Source: Termitomyces sp. T153
Lineage: Eukaryota; Basidiomycota; Agaricomycetes; Agaricales; Lyophyllaceae
Assembly: GCA_018296165.2 (NCBI GenBank)
Contig: JACKQL020000036.1
Coordinates: 310,001 to 374,000, forward strand
DNA: 64,000 bases
Direction: 5' to 3'
Both the position numbers and the translations under genes were made by a program. Positions 12,276 to 25,290 of this stretch are shown piece by piece. The notes under the pieces were generated by a model that had not been told where the DNA came from, did not search any database, and saw only the letters and a list, made by a program, of their open reading frames with translations. Each line of letters opens with the position of its first letter. Position 1 is the first letter of the stretch.

Positions 12276-15200
12276 ATGCCGACCTGTCGTCGCAAGAGGG
12301 TCGTCCTTACCGAACCCTCTGAAGCTCTCCTTCAGGCTGCAACCACTGATCCCAACCGAGAGGTATTCTATCTCCTTGAGACCGGCGAAATCTTCGAGAC
12401 ATACGAGTATGTGCTCTTCCAAAAGGCGCCTAACCCTCTCCAGCTTACCCTCATTGATCTCTATCCCCAGAGCTTATGCAGCCCGTATGTCCTTTTACAA
12501 ACTCAAGCAGTTTCAATGCGAAGTGACTGGCAAGAGTGGTTTGGACTACTTCCAGGCCGTCGAGAGTGAGAGGGAAGAGGCCCGAACTTTGCATCACAGA
12601 TTTTCAGAACCTCTGAAGCCTGCAGTTCTAAGGGCCGTCCAATGGCGTACGTTCCTTCCCCATCCGCCCTCTATCGACGTGTCTGTTCGTTTGCTGACGT
12701 TTCTTTTGCTCGCAGAGGTTATGGGGCGTTTGGATCACCTTGTAGAAGCCGTGTATGAACGATTCAAGGACAGATACTTCAAAAGCGAGAGTGCGTATTC
12801 GCTCTGCAATCTCTCTAACACCTTTACACTAATCTCGAACATATGTATGTATTCAGGAGTCGTCGTCGACTTGACTGGCACCAAGTATGCTTCTCCATAC
12901 ATGTTCCCTTTTTTGTTCTTAACCTCTAACTATTTGCTCAGGTACTATGCCAGAGTAGAAAAGGTTTATCCGCCCAAGTACAACGCTGACGTCGGAGCCC
13001 GCGATGCTTACAAGGATTCGTCTTTGTCTTCATCGCTTGAAGACGAACAGCCTCATGTGATTGGTGGCGATCTCACAGTTCCCACTAAAGAGGCGAATAT
13101 ACACGACAACCCAGCTCTCTATTTCTACTGGGTTCATATAATTGAACTGGAAAAGGACAAGGGTCATGAAAAGAAACAAGGAGGTTCAAAACACACTGAG
13201 AAGGACAACGCCATTGGTAGTCTTATGGAGGTCCAATGTGGTATGATGAGGTGCGCTTGATTTTGGATATAAGGTGTCTCAATCTCACCATGTTCACACA
13301 GCCGCGACCGACTATCTTTCTCCAAATCCATCCTTCGTCGGTTCATTCGAGATTGTGTCGACCGAGACGCAGCTGTAGCATCACCGTGGACCGTCAAACC
13401 AAGTATTGCGAAGCGGTATGGACTGGACTCCGTCATGCCCGAGGAGACACGCAAGGGTGTCGAAAACATCAAGAAAGGGGAGATTGACAAGCGGAAAAAG
13501 GTCTGGGAAGACAAGGAGGGCCCACCAAACAAAAAGCAGAAGAAAATGACCCCTGCCCAGGAAGAACGAGGTAATATGGGAGTCTTGCCTCCATGGCATA
13601 TACTGACCACTCACTGTTCCTTAGCCGAAAAGCGGGAGAGAGATGCGCGTGAAAAAATCGAAAAACAGAAGCAGGCCAGAGAAGAAGCAGAGCGTCTTGC
13701 TGCTGAGAAGAAGAAAAAGAAACCAGTTCGATATCCGACAGAGGATCTCGACGTGAGGCTAGGTGAAAAGGACAAGAAGGCGGGTATAAAAGTCCAAAGG
13801 CCACACGCGAGCAGAGACCTTCCATTCAATGAAACACCTGGTACATTTGAAGCCTTCCTCATGGCTTGGAATTTCTTGGTTGTTTATGGGTCAGTATTCT
13901 CATTTTTTCGTTTTTTGTGTATTTTCTCCACATGGTCACGTTTAGGACTAACCCAAATCTTCAGTCAACCGCTTCATCTCTCGACTTTCACCTTGGACGA
14001 ATTTGAGCATGCGATCCGGCACACGCTTATTGACTCCCCTTGTGCATTACTTGCTGAAGTGCACTCAACCCTCATTTATAATCTGCGAACTGTCGCATTC
14101 CAACGTCATAGCGCTCTTGTATCGCTGATGCGAGTGCATGAAGCAGCTCAAGATGAAAGCAACGACGAAGATGTCGTTTTGGGCGTGCCATTCGATGAAT
14201 TAACCGCCGCTATGGCTGACGTTGGAAATAACTGGGAACGCGTCCCCTTGCGCCACACAGAAGGGCGCGAAGGCTGGGAAGATGCTCTTGTTGGAATGCT
14301 TAAAGATGCATGTACAATGTCAATCCATCAACTGATTTATACTTACCAGTATTCTCCAGCACGCCACGGCGACGAATTTCCCCCGGCTTCGCGAAATCCT
14401 AACACGGCTGCTTTTTGCTGCCGAACCTCGCGCGGAGACTTCGTCTGCGTCACCTTCTAGCTCTCGAGACCCAACACCTGAGTCCTCTTCGCTATCACAG
14501 CGGTCAACTCCTGCAGAACGATACTACACCTTACCTCCTCGTGACAAGATTGCTATACTGTCATTCATGTGTAATTTGGCCATATCAAGTAAAGCCATTC
14601 ACGCACATATGGAATCTTGTGAGGAACAATTGACTGCACTCCGTAAAGAAAAAATAGACGTCAACCGTTTGAAGAAGCAGTAGTAAGCGCTTCGCTTACT
14701 TGTCATTCGTGTTATTATTGACGATTGACTCATGAAGCCTCGAAGAAATGAACGTTCTTAAGGAAGAAACCAAAGAACCCGCTGCGAAGAATGTCGCTGA
14801 CCAGGATGTCATCATGCACGATATTAGCGATCTGTCGGATGTGTCCGAAGGTGGTCTGGAGTCACCATCAAGTTCCACGGGCAAGAAGAACTCGGCTCGG
14901 CAGAAGGAACTTCGGCTTAAAGCTGTAACGACTGCTCATGCGAAGCAGCGTGAGGCTGCGCGTGCAAAACAGGCGTCGGTCAAACAGGCTCTGTCTGATC
15001 ATCGGCGCCTAGATGAAGAAGTGAACAAGCTCGAACGACGTCTCGAAGGTATCGAACGAGAATTTAGGAAGCTCTTTGGAGCTGTTCGGGTTAAGCCTTT
15101 AGGGAAGGACAGGTTCTATAACCGAGTGTGGTGGTTTGATGGAATGGGCTCAGCGTCTCTGGTTGGAAGTGGCGGGGTTGCACAGTATGGAACGGGTAGG

Positions 15201-15688
15201 CTGTTTATTCAAGGTCCAAGCGAGTTCGACAAAGAACTTCTCGATCAACGAAAAGATGAAGACATCGAGGGACGTAGAAAAGAGGAGGAGGGAGGGGACG
15301 GGGTTTTGAAAGCTGGAGACTGGGCTGTTTATTCAGATATGGAGGAGGTCGGCATTCCTTGTTTGCTGTTGTTTCTTTGAACTGAAAGTTGTCTTTCAAG
15401 CTCGAAGAATATGTTAACTGGCTCAACGTCAAAGGCCATCGAGAAACTGCACTCAAGGCTGCATTGACGAAGTGGTGGGTACATATCACGGCAGGTCTGA
15501 AGCGACGCATAGTAGTAAGTCGGTGTTATCACCATACACAATGCTGCAATTGACTGCCTGCACAGGATGTCAATGTCAATGCGAGGCTTCCGGAAGCAAG
15601 ACGCAGTGCCCGGACGAAGGTTGGCTACGACATCACCCGAGAACCGTATATGATGTGGGTGAATCGTAGAGCCGTGACTTCATCTTGA
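12276..15688 (+). CDS. ITC1: ISWI chromatin-remodelling complex subunit, ACF1/ITC1-like (WAC-DDT-WHIM)
   Basis: There are twelve exons: 12276-12406, 12471-12646, 12716-12790, 12857-12884, 12942-13250, 13302-13570, 13625-13889, 13965-14307, 14360-14682, 14738-15347, 15401-15514 and 15566-15688 (921 aa). The N-terminal WAC/Acf1 DNA-binding domain (about residues 15-120) includes the YKLKQFQCEVTGKSGLDYF segment. A Lys/Glu-rich coiled stretch follows (about 320-390). The DDT domain (about 405-460) has FEAFLMAWNFLVVYG and FEHAIRH. Downstream are the WHIM1-like LTRLLFAAEPR and KIAILSFMCNLAISSKAIHAHM regions and the WHIM2 element LGKDRFYNRVWWFDG (about 760). These domains anchor the ISWI ATPase and DNA. 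The intron at 14308-14359 begins GCATGT, a GC-AG intron; the GT alternatives I tried did not fit both frame and intron length. Confidence 0.9.
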
Positions 15689-16311
15689 TCTCCTCGCTTT
15701 TCGGGACATGACGGGAAGCAGTAAATCACTGTTAGAGTTCTGTCATCCTCGTCTTCATCCACTGCATAGCAAGTAGCAATACCACCCCCTCCCCCGTCTA
15801 AAAGCTTGTAATAATCTAATCAAAAGTCCGGTTGTTGTTTATCAGCGAAATATGGATTCGCCGCGCGTGGGTGCTCGTCGTGTTATAGTGTTGATTTTTG
15901 TGTGGCTTTGTGCGTGCGAGTGGTCTGAAGTGGTTGCTTTGCCCTTGACATACTTATGCCGGATAAATGTCTGAAGCATAATTAGACAAAAGATCACGCA
16001 GCAGGGCAAGTCAGACCTAACCCTTCCCCTACGGCGCAGTCGGTGTGAACCCCGAAAGTTCTCAAGTCAACCGCCTGAAAGAGGCCGAACCAAGCTTTAT
16101 AAGTATCAAGCAATGATACGTCGCCAACGTCACGTGGCGTTACTCTGATGTGACATTCTCGTCCAAATCTGTCCAAATCGAGAATGTCAGAACAAACATC
16201 GGGGGCCCAACATTTTATTAAGGTCATGTATTAATAGAATATTATCAAGAAAAATCAGATATTTATGTATATCTCAACAAGTAATTTAAGAAATTGTGTC
16301 AAAATGAAGCA
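15689..16311. other. Intergenic, left border of a repeat island
   Basis: No gene is seen. It contains the ITC1 3' flank and AT-rich sequence leading into transposon remnants. Confidence 0.35.
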
Positions 16312-16530
16312 TTAAGCCATGTCTGCAGCATCGAGCTCCTTCAAAGTGAATGGAGGAAGCACTCTGTGACCCCGGTACTTCCTAGCTACTCATGCTGCCT
16401 GAGGTCCATTCAAACCAAGCTGATATGCAGCCGAGAACGCATTGCAAACTTGTCAGTTGAGTTAAGATCAGTTCTCAAAAACCGTTGACTCAATTAACTA
16501 ACCTACGCATTACGCATTGACTTCAGTGGG

Positions 16531-18237
16531 TATGAAGGACCTCACCGGACAAAATTATTTTGATTTCGATGTTTGATTAAGACCTAGGAAGTACATTTTG
16601 TGAGCACAATTTTGGATGCGCTTGTGATTGGATGGTTGATTTCAATCTCGATGGGCTGATTGGATTTCGATGCTTGATTTCAAACTCGAAGCATGATGTG
16701 ATGTCCTGGTTTTGTCCTTCATTTTTTTCAGCAATCTTGGCGTCATTGTGGGTGCTAAGCACAATGTCTGTCAAATCCTTTGCCTCAGCTCCAAAATGAG
16801 GGCAGAAGCTGTCCTGAGCTCCACACCACCATGTCAGGAGCAGGCCATCCTCCACCATGCAGCGCACAAGGCTGTCAATGTACCTCATTCTTTGCTTTTG
16901 GAACTGTTTGCGCATGCAGTCATCCAGTCTCTCAGCATGGACTTCCTGTTTGGTTTTGTCGGCAATCTCATAATGAATTCAGTACCATAAGTTTTGATAT
17001 TCATGTTTTTTTGTCTAACTAAATTCTTTACAGACATCTTCTAATCCTGTCAATCCTCAATCACTATGTGCTCATTGCCAGACACCATATTTTACACATC
17101 TTTTAGAGCTCTCACTGTCAAATTCCCCTGCTGCTAATAATATTACATCTGCAAATTCAACATCATCATCAATACCATTATGGAACCCTCCTGCATCCCA
17201 GAATTTCAGGTCTGCTAGTATGTGAAGTGTTATCCTTTCCATCTGTTGAGTATGAAAGCATCAAGTTCTTCATTGGAAAGCTGAGACAAATCAGTGGAAA
17301 CACCAGGAGCATATTGACACTGTATTGATCCATCAGATTGTACATGTTGAGTATATACAGGCAGACTGGGGCATGAAAGTCCATATTCGATGAGTCTACA
17401 ATGGATTGTCCTAGCACTGCATCTATAGAGAGCTGCAATTTGCTTGTGAGTAGCATGTTCTGAAGTGAGGCAAGCAAGGTCATCTGGTTGAATATCTATT
17501 CTAGGGCAGCCAGGTTGCCCATTTAATACAGTACTGGTACCCAATGAGGGAGCAGGGGCATCAGGATAATTGGCAGACAGCAAAGTGGCATCATCAAGAG
17601 AGGCTATCATGTGATCGAGACTCTGCTGTACAATTTGATAGTCCTCAGGTTGAAGTAAGTGGGCATGCTTTAGTTATTTACATCGATGTAAGTGATCGTA
17701 GAATATCAGAAAAGACATGGCATTCACCTGGTGGAGGTCCCCGTAGAACTGCAAACAGATCTGCTTCTGTTCTCCCAGACAAGCTGCATCACCTAGTTGA
17801 GTCCTCAGTGCAACCTTCTACATTGCGTCCCAGCTCCGCATAAGCTATCCGAAGGTTATCTGAGGGTATGACCATGGATGCGGGATGCAGAGAATATTAT
17901 GTATTGTTGTGGACTAAAGCTAAGTGTACATGCATGAACCAAGTGAAAATACAAAACAAGACCAAGGTTTCCAAGTCCCAAGTGAAAAGCAATGGACGAA
18001 AACGAAAACAGCCAGCAAAGTCCTCGGTGGAAATCGTGAGCAGAAATTTGATTACCAAATCAAAACGACTGGTGAAAATCAAGTCCGAAATCTAAATCCG
18101 CCTCATAAAATCTTGTCCGGTCAGGCACACCATACAAGCGCAGGATACTGATCCAAAATCGTGCTCACAAAATGTACTTCCCAGGTCTTAATCAAACATC
18201 GAAATCAAAATAATTTTGTCCGGTGAGGTCCTTCATA
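16531..18237 (-). mobile_element. DNA transposon with 87-bp terminal inverted repeats (IS3EU-like), non-functional
   Basis: The ends 16531-16617 and 18151-18237 are inverted repeats with 2 mismatches in 87 bp, beginning TATGAAGGACCTCACCGG. They are flanked by a perfect 6-bp target-site duplication AGTGGG (16525-16530 and 18238-18243). TAT...ATA termini and 6-bp duplications are, to my recollection, the hallmark of the IS3EU superfamily. Inside, on the minus strand, 17230-17610 encodes the N-terminal helix-turn-helix part of an integrase-core protein (PRIDI, then HKQIAALYRCSARTI, then LSNEELDAFI). A possible upstream exon lies near 17720-17820. The DDE catalytic core is absent, so the copy cannot move itself. 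A further minus-strand frame at 16577-16915 may be a C-terminal remnant. Confidence 0.75.
17230..17610 (-). pseudogene. Helix-turn-helix region of integrase-core transposase, CpG-decayed
   Basis: This is the open frame inside the inverted-repeat element. It resembles the N-terminal DNA-binding part of integrase-core proteins common in mushroom genomes. At least four positions where relatives carry Arg read Cys (in GCPRID, TIHCRL, LSCPSL and IQCQY) and one reads His, while the surviving Arg codons are AGA/AGG. This is what C-to-T decay of methylated CpG produces. Confidence 0.55.
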
Positions 18238-18506
18238 AGTGGGACTGCATCAAGGGCAGCAATAGCATTCTCCAAGGGCTGATCTTCTTTGGAAGACTCT
18301 GGATTAAGCCTATAGGCCGCTTTGCATAGCCCCAACGCTGTTCAGTAAAATTAAGCTCGCAGTGAAACTTTTGCAGAAAAATCGCTATGCACTATTTAGA
18401 CCTCACAGGGTCAAGTTACTGAGAAAAATACTGAGGTGTAGTTTTCTTTATCCTCCTCATCAGAGATCTTGCAATTTTTATGAGGGTGAAAATTTTTTTA
18501 GCACCC

Positions 18507-18673
18507 TTGGATGCAGTGCTCTTGAAGTTTGCCGTGCGAGCGAGCATACCATTTGGATGCCGTTACATGATATAAATGTACCACGGACTCTCGATCAGAT
18601 TCTACCAGCTGTTCTAAGACATCTTTTTGAGGAAAACATTGGGACCCGATTGGCACCTAACTACGTAGATTAG
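18507..18673 (+). other. Isolated protein-like open frame
   Basis: A 55-codon stretch (CSALEVCRASEHTIWMPLHD, then PRTLDQILPAVLRHLFEENIG) reads like a real protein segment but has no clear start, exon partners or recognised family. It may be a relic exon of a host gene or transposon. Confidence 0.2.
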
Positions 18674-19266
18674 ACAAGAATTTGGATTTTTGCTACAGCT
18701 CTCCTAATTTAGATGGTTGTCACGTTGGCATGTGACGTTGGCGGCATATGGATGTCCTGTATGTAGGATCTAGGACAAAGACGCAACTGGAACCGGACCG
18801 AACCGAACCGAAAAAGACCGAACAGCGATTGCGATCCAGGGTCCACACCAATAAAAGACCATACCTATTGAGCCGATCACCAGATAGTGACATTGTGACA
18901 TATCATTTGTATTAATTAGTGTAATGCATTCATGATAACACTATAACCATGAGACCATAAACCTGAAGAGACCACAATAAAAGTAGCCTAGATACCCATT
19001 GGGCTTGTCCATTGGGGACATAGTTAGACTGGTTAGAGTTTGGTTAGTCAATGTTAGTTATATTACTTTAGAGTAGGTCAAGGGGGTTTGCTCCCCTTGT
19101 TGTTGTTGTTGTTATCCATTTTTATTGAGAGGTCCAGTTGTGGCCTAGCCATATGTCAGACCCCACAGTATGTACATGGTGTAGTTTTACGAACACTCCT
19201 AAGCTACTCTGGCCCAAGACCTTTTCAAGTCTGCCACCCAATACCTTTCCATTATTCTCAAAGCAA

Positions 19267-19372
19267 TGTGGTTCAGTAGTTATTACTATGGAATGATATG
19301 TAGGGTGTGGTTTAGTGGTTATTACTCTGGAATGGTAAGTTTTTGTGTCCGCACAAGTTCAATCCCAGGCTG
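19267..19372 (+). repeat. tRNA-derived SINE-like unit
   Basis: TGGTTTAGTGG (19308-19318) fits a Pol III A box and GTTCAATCC (19357-19365) a B box, at tRNA-like spacing. The sequence does not fold as an intact tRNA. A partial second copy of the A-box region (19267-19299) lies just upstream of the main one (19306-19338). A tRNA-derived short interspersed element is the best reading; a tRNA pseudogene is the alternative. Confidence 0.35.
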
Positions 19373-20403
19373 GTATGAATCTTATGATGCATTATTTTAT
19401 TGTAATGCTGGTTAGCGCAAATAATGCATCACCATCCTATACTCATTGCAACAAAATGATGTATTAGATTGACATGATAGGCTGTTTTCCAACATCATAT
19501 TTTTTTGGTGGTTTTAATGAACACGAGGCATATCTATTAAGTTGGCTCCTAGTAATCAGAAGGGGGTATTAGAAGGAAATTAATTCATTTGTGTTATTTG
19601 TCAGCTCACCTTAAGGAAATTCTGGTTATGCATGAGGTATGGGACTCAGGATTTACCTCAGGCCATTCCTAGCAGTTGCGTCCCAGGCGCACTTCCCCTA
19701 TACCCCATGCTCCGCTCAGGTGTGTTCCTTCTTCTATTTTTTGAGCCATGTATCTGCAACCTAGCTCCTCATCAAGGGCTCTGCTGCCATATCTACTTTT
19801 GACTAATCTGTGTTGATCCATGGCTACTTCCTTTTCCGTAAGCCTTGACATAATCTTGAATATTGAACACTAAAATCAGGTTGTGAGTTGCGAGTTGGAT
19901 GTGGAGCAAAGTGACGTTTCTGGCACCTGGAAGAGAAGATATCTATCCTAATAGTAAAAGATATACTTATGTATCACTCGGATAGATAAAGAGGATACCG
20001 CGACCTGGAAGCTAGCACCCGGAGCTTAAGCTGACATATACATGGTAGGCCACGACAATCAGTTCCATAGGCCGTTCGGGTAAATTCTGGTTAGATTTCG
20101 GGGAGTGTTGTCCGTTTTGTGGCCCAATTTTTGAAGATCGGATCAATATCTGGACAGAGATGTCGACGTCATATCTTGAAATGTCGACAAGTTATTCACG
20201 AATCATCGCAAGGAAGATTCGAATTCATCTTGCGTAAGGCTCCAGAAAGATCGAGGTGGTTGACAACTTTTATGTGAGCCCGCGCACTTCGTCTTATCAA
20301 ATTACTAATTAAACCAGATTAAGTTCCGTGTCTCTTTCTAAAGAAATTCCTTACAGCTCTTTAAAAGAATCACCCTGCTGAGCGATTTCCCCGTGAGTAT
20401 CCT

Positions 20404-22718
20404 ATGGCTTCGCTTCCTGTGATTTCTTCTTCCGTTGGGTCCGCTTCAAGTGGCCCAAGTATTCGAGACGCAATAGCATCCTGTGAGGATTTGGAATCTC
20501 TCTCCGACCTCCGACACCAACACCTACTAACAATGTCGGCCGATAGACCGTAGATCCCAATATTTCGTTGCAGGCTCGCAGGCCACGGCAGCGTCTGACC
20601 TGGAGACTTTTTCAGATGATGAAGGGGACGACATTTACTCTAGGGCGGGCGATGAAGAAGCCAATCGTCCAGAACCTGCGGACCACAACCACGATGACTC
20701 GGACCAACTTGACTTGGAGGCTGAAGAAGGCAATTTGGATTGCACGTCAACAGGCTTTCAGCTTCCGAACACGAGTCAGGTTAAAGACCTTTTGGCATCT
20801 GGAAATACGACATGTCCTCAAGAGACTACTCCATTACTTCGTCAAGAGATATCACCAACCTCATCACATCCTTGTCGACTATCAACGTCATCTCTTGTCG
20901 ACAGTGGCACTTCCGAAACACCTGCAACTGTGGATTTTCTTCAGCCACCATCCTCCTTTCCCCGGCGTCTTTCTACTACCTCTACGAAGAGTGTGAGATA
21001 TAATTATGGAGGTCAAAGCACATTTGGCCAAACAGTATGTTTTTTTCTATCTTCACTGACATCCAGCTGGTCCCCATTCATTTTCAATTGATAGTTGTTC
21101 AATTCTATTGCGATTCTCCTTGGTATTGGCATGCTTTCTGAGCCTCTTGCTTTTGCCTACTCAGGCTGGGTAACTGGAACAGTTCTTATCTTTGGATATG
21201 GATTTGTCTCTTGCTACACGTAGGTTTCTCAACTCCACTAAGCATTTTTTCTGTGGCTCAGTTTCTTTGCTAGAGCTAAAATTCTTGCTCATATCATCCT
21301 TGCGGACCCTTGTATGCGTTCTTATGCCGACATCGGGCGAAAGGCATTTGGACAATCATTTATGCCCCTTATAAGTATGCTGTTCTGTCTCGAGTTATTT
21401 TCTGTCAGGTGGAACCATTCAATGATCACCATTTCCTGCCTTAGTTAACTCTGATTGCAGTGTTGTTCTTGTTACTCTCTATGCAGACTCTCTGCATACT
21501 CTGATACCCAGCTACTCTACAACCACCTTCAAGTTATGGGGTCTTTTGTTGTATGTGTGACAGTTGTATTTGTGAGTCCACTGATCAATTAATTTTAAGG
21601 TTAATTCCTACTATCTTCTTACCCTTGTCTCTACTCTCCTACACCTCTATCCTTGGCATCCTGTCTTCAATATTTATTATTTTTGTGGTTCTTATTGATG
21701 GCTTCTGCAAATCAGAGACACCAGGTAGTCTTTGGAGACCTGCTGAGACAAACTTTGGTGTCCAAAATTCACAAAACTTGGGGTTGGCATTTGGCTTATT
21801 CATGGCTGGCGTAAGCTTCATTGTTAATCACAAAGAAAAGCTACTTATCTGAAATACTGTTTCTTCTTATAGTTTTCTGGGCATGCTGTTATTCCTTCGC
21901 TTGCTAGAGACATGAAAGATCCTTCTCAATTTGACAGGATGATCAACTGGGCTTTTGTGGGTTATCAGCCGAGTCTTTGATCTTGGTGATTTGACTGATA
22001 TCAACTTCGTAGTTTGTTGCAACCATGTTGTACGGACTGATTGGATATGCAGGATACCGGATGTTTGGAAACAACGTTAGTGAGGAGGTGAGCCCAAATT
22101 ATCAGTCGTACTTGCGTGGATTAATCAATATGGTAGATCAGCATCGATCTGATGAAAACACCAGATTATAGTCTGGTTCTCAATAGATTTGCATTGTGGA
22201 TGCTGGTTATAAGTCCTCTGTGAGTCTGTCGCCTGTTAACGCATAATTTTCCTGAAAATGAACAGATCGAAATTTGCATTGACCACTCACCCCGTATGCT
22301 TTCTTGTTAGCCTCACAGTATATAAATCTAACACATTCGCACATAGCTTAATGCTACTATCGAGATTCTACTTGGAATCGATGTGCCTTTTCTGGTGCCA
22401 GAAGACATAGCTACCAAATCTAATGGTTTGACAACCGCTCCACAAGGATCGCACGTCATCTCGAAGAAATTATCTGCAATCACTCAACGTGTAATAATGA
22501 CTATACTATCGGTGACAGTTTCGATTCTGGTACCAGATTTTGGCGCGATGATGGCTCTTCTTGGTTCCTTTGCGGCTTTCGCGCTATGTCTCATTGGCCC
22601 TTTGTCTGCCAAAGTAGCACTCACAGGCCATTTTAGTGTGATAGACGCGATACTCCTTGCTGTTGGCGCGATTATGGCAATTTGGGGCATGGTTGCGGCG
22701 GCATCGGCGGCAACATAG
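20404..22718 (+). CDS. Vacuolar amino-acid transporter, AVT/AAAP family
   Basis: There are eleven exons: 20404-20482, 20574-21034, 21095-21219, 21274-21408, 21461-21550, 21600-21810, 21873-21956, 22013-22087, 22137-22219, 22266-22293 and 22347-22718 (580 aa). After an acidic, Ser-rich cytosolic N-terminus of about 185 residues come about eleven membrane segments. They start at GQTLFNSIAILLGIGMLSEP, the AAAP-family entry motif, and end in a run of Ala-rich helices. FSGHAVIPSLARDMKDP and GLIGYAGYRMFGNNV are typical of the AVT1-AVT6/VGAT branch, which moves neutral or basic amino acids across the vacuolar membrane by proton exchange. Direction and substrate are not readable. The first intron contains a perfect CTAAC branch site. 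The gene is convergent with eIF3k (91 bp apart). Confidence 0.9.
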
Positions 22719-22809
22719 TATTCTGTATTAGACCTTGGACCAAATCCGAAAAGCATGCAGCAGGAAATGTATTGGTAGACATCAACAATGTAGACGAGAT
22801 TCATAGGCC

Positions 22810-23753
22810 TTAGGCCTTGAGTGCGGCATGCGAAATGACCTTCGTAAGTTCTGTTTTGGAGGATTTAGTTGTCATCGAGTAAGTTTACCAGATGAAACTT
22901 ACGCGGTAGGCTAATGCTTTCTTGGACGACGGTGGCTACGATCTGATTGTCAGGATTTGGCGGAATTGAAACTACCGTGGAAACGTCATCAATGGTCCAT
23001 CCAAGTTTCTTGATATACGTCTCAAGGTCAGCTCCTACAAGACAAACATCAGAAGCTGTTCGTAAATGTCACGAGTGACGATAATATTCAATACCTGTAA
23101 GATCCAAGTATGACCCGAGTCGTGTTGTGCTAATCTCCGTAAATGCAGCCTTGACGGCGCGAACCGCTACCTCTCGCACGGCATTTTCAAAGCCAACACA
23201 CTCAACGGTGTAATTGACGCGCAAAGCTTCCAGCTCTTCGGAACGGTATTCCTCCCAAAATTTTGGAAATCGACACCGGTACAGAAGACTGTGCAGGCCT
23301 CTTAATATAGGTAATAGAGCAGGAAGGGGATCCGGTTCGTCGAGATTAGCGTTCACTGGTCGTTCGTCGAGAAGTGAGATGCAAAGGTTAAAATCGGGGA
23401 GCGGACATGCAGTCAGGGCTTTTATAAGGATATTGACGACTACATCAGGGTTGTAGAGGTCGGGATTGAATTGATAACTAGAATTTAAGTTAGGTACCTC
23501 CTGTTTGCGAGACAGTAATGACGACGCACAGTTTCAAGATCGCAAGGTTCGCTAGACAGTCATACTCTTCACTCCGGATCTGGTGGTAAAGGTAGTCTTC
23601 AAGAATCGAGACATTCGAAGGGTTATAGCGATCTGATAATGGGTTGAAGCACACAGAAAATATAAGAGAGGCATAGAGCATACCAACACCAGAGACAAGA
23701 TCCTCAATGAGCTCGTTACGTGTTGGAGGAGAGACCCACGAAGACATAGACAT
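22810..23753 (-). CDS. Translation initiation factor eIF3 subunit K
   Basis: Five exons: 23684-23753, 23530-23632, 23095-23477, 22903-23034 and 22810-22850 (242 aa, usual size). The small eIF3k subunit sits at the edge of the 40S-bound eIF3 octamer. Diagnostic segments are RYNPSNVSILEDYLYHQ, EEYDCLANLAILKLYQFNP, the CSN8/PSMD8-like winged-helix part (RLGSYLDLTGADLETYIKKL, then DNQIVATVVQE) and the tail LTKVISHAALKA. There are two in-frame Met codons at the start (MSMSS); the first is used. It is divergent from WDR5 across only 97 bp. Budding yeast lacks this subunit, so the model agrees with a filamentous basidiomycete. Confidence 0.92.
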
Positions 23754-23850
23754 TTGTTGACACGCGTGCGTTCAACAGTTCAAACGTTTGAAAAGAATAT
23801 TTTAACACCACTCAGATTTTAGCACACGTGACTCTGAATTACCCTCGACC
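23754..23850. promoter_or_regulatory. 97-bp bidirectional promoter, eIF3k / WDR5
   Basis: The start codons at 23753 (minus) and 23851 (plus) share this spacer. It contains ATATTTTAA-rich sequence and one CACGTG (23825-23830). Shared regulation is inferred from distance only. Confidence 0.5.
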
Positions 23851-25261
<1,411 letters not shown>

Positions 25262-25290
25262 TTCATTATTAATTCACTACTCTTATTATG

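Larger units (their letters stand above)
16312..18390 (-). pseudogene. Dead DDE-type transposase fragment, split by a later transposon
   Basis: Two pieces on the minus strand belong together: about 18244-18390 (FLQKFHCELNFTEQRWGYAK, matching the FLPKFHCELNxIExxWGxxK block near the C-terminus of a transposase family abundant in Agaricomycetes) and about 16312-16524 (GLNGPQAA, then ARKYRGHRVLP, ending DAADMA). Removing the 1.7-kb insert and one copy of its 6-bp duplication joins DAVPL to KSMR, the order expected in intact relatives. The frame is broken by shifts and by stops, including a TGA where relatives have Trp before ARKYRGH. The N-terminal and catalytic parts are missing. The transposase superfamily is not assigned. 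Confidence 0.65.
18391..20403. other. Repeat island remainder, mostly non-coding
   Basis: The stretch is AT-rich and CpG-poor in most of its length. It holds a short CCGAA-type repeat near 18790-18825, a GTT microsatellite near 19100, a tRNA-like SINE unit (listed separately), and a 60-codon minus-strand open frame (19669-19851) with protein-like composition but no family. The last 100 bp would be the promoter of the transporter gene. Confidence 0.35.

Noticed and set aside
18785..18830. CCGAACCGAACCGAA run as telomere-like repeat
   Set aside because: Only a few copies and not a fungal telomere unit (TTAGGG); simple repeat.
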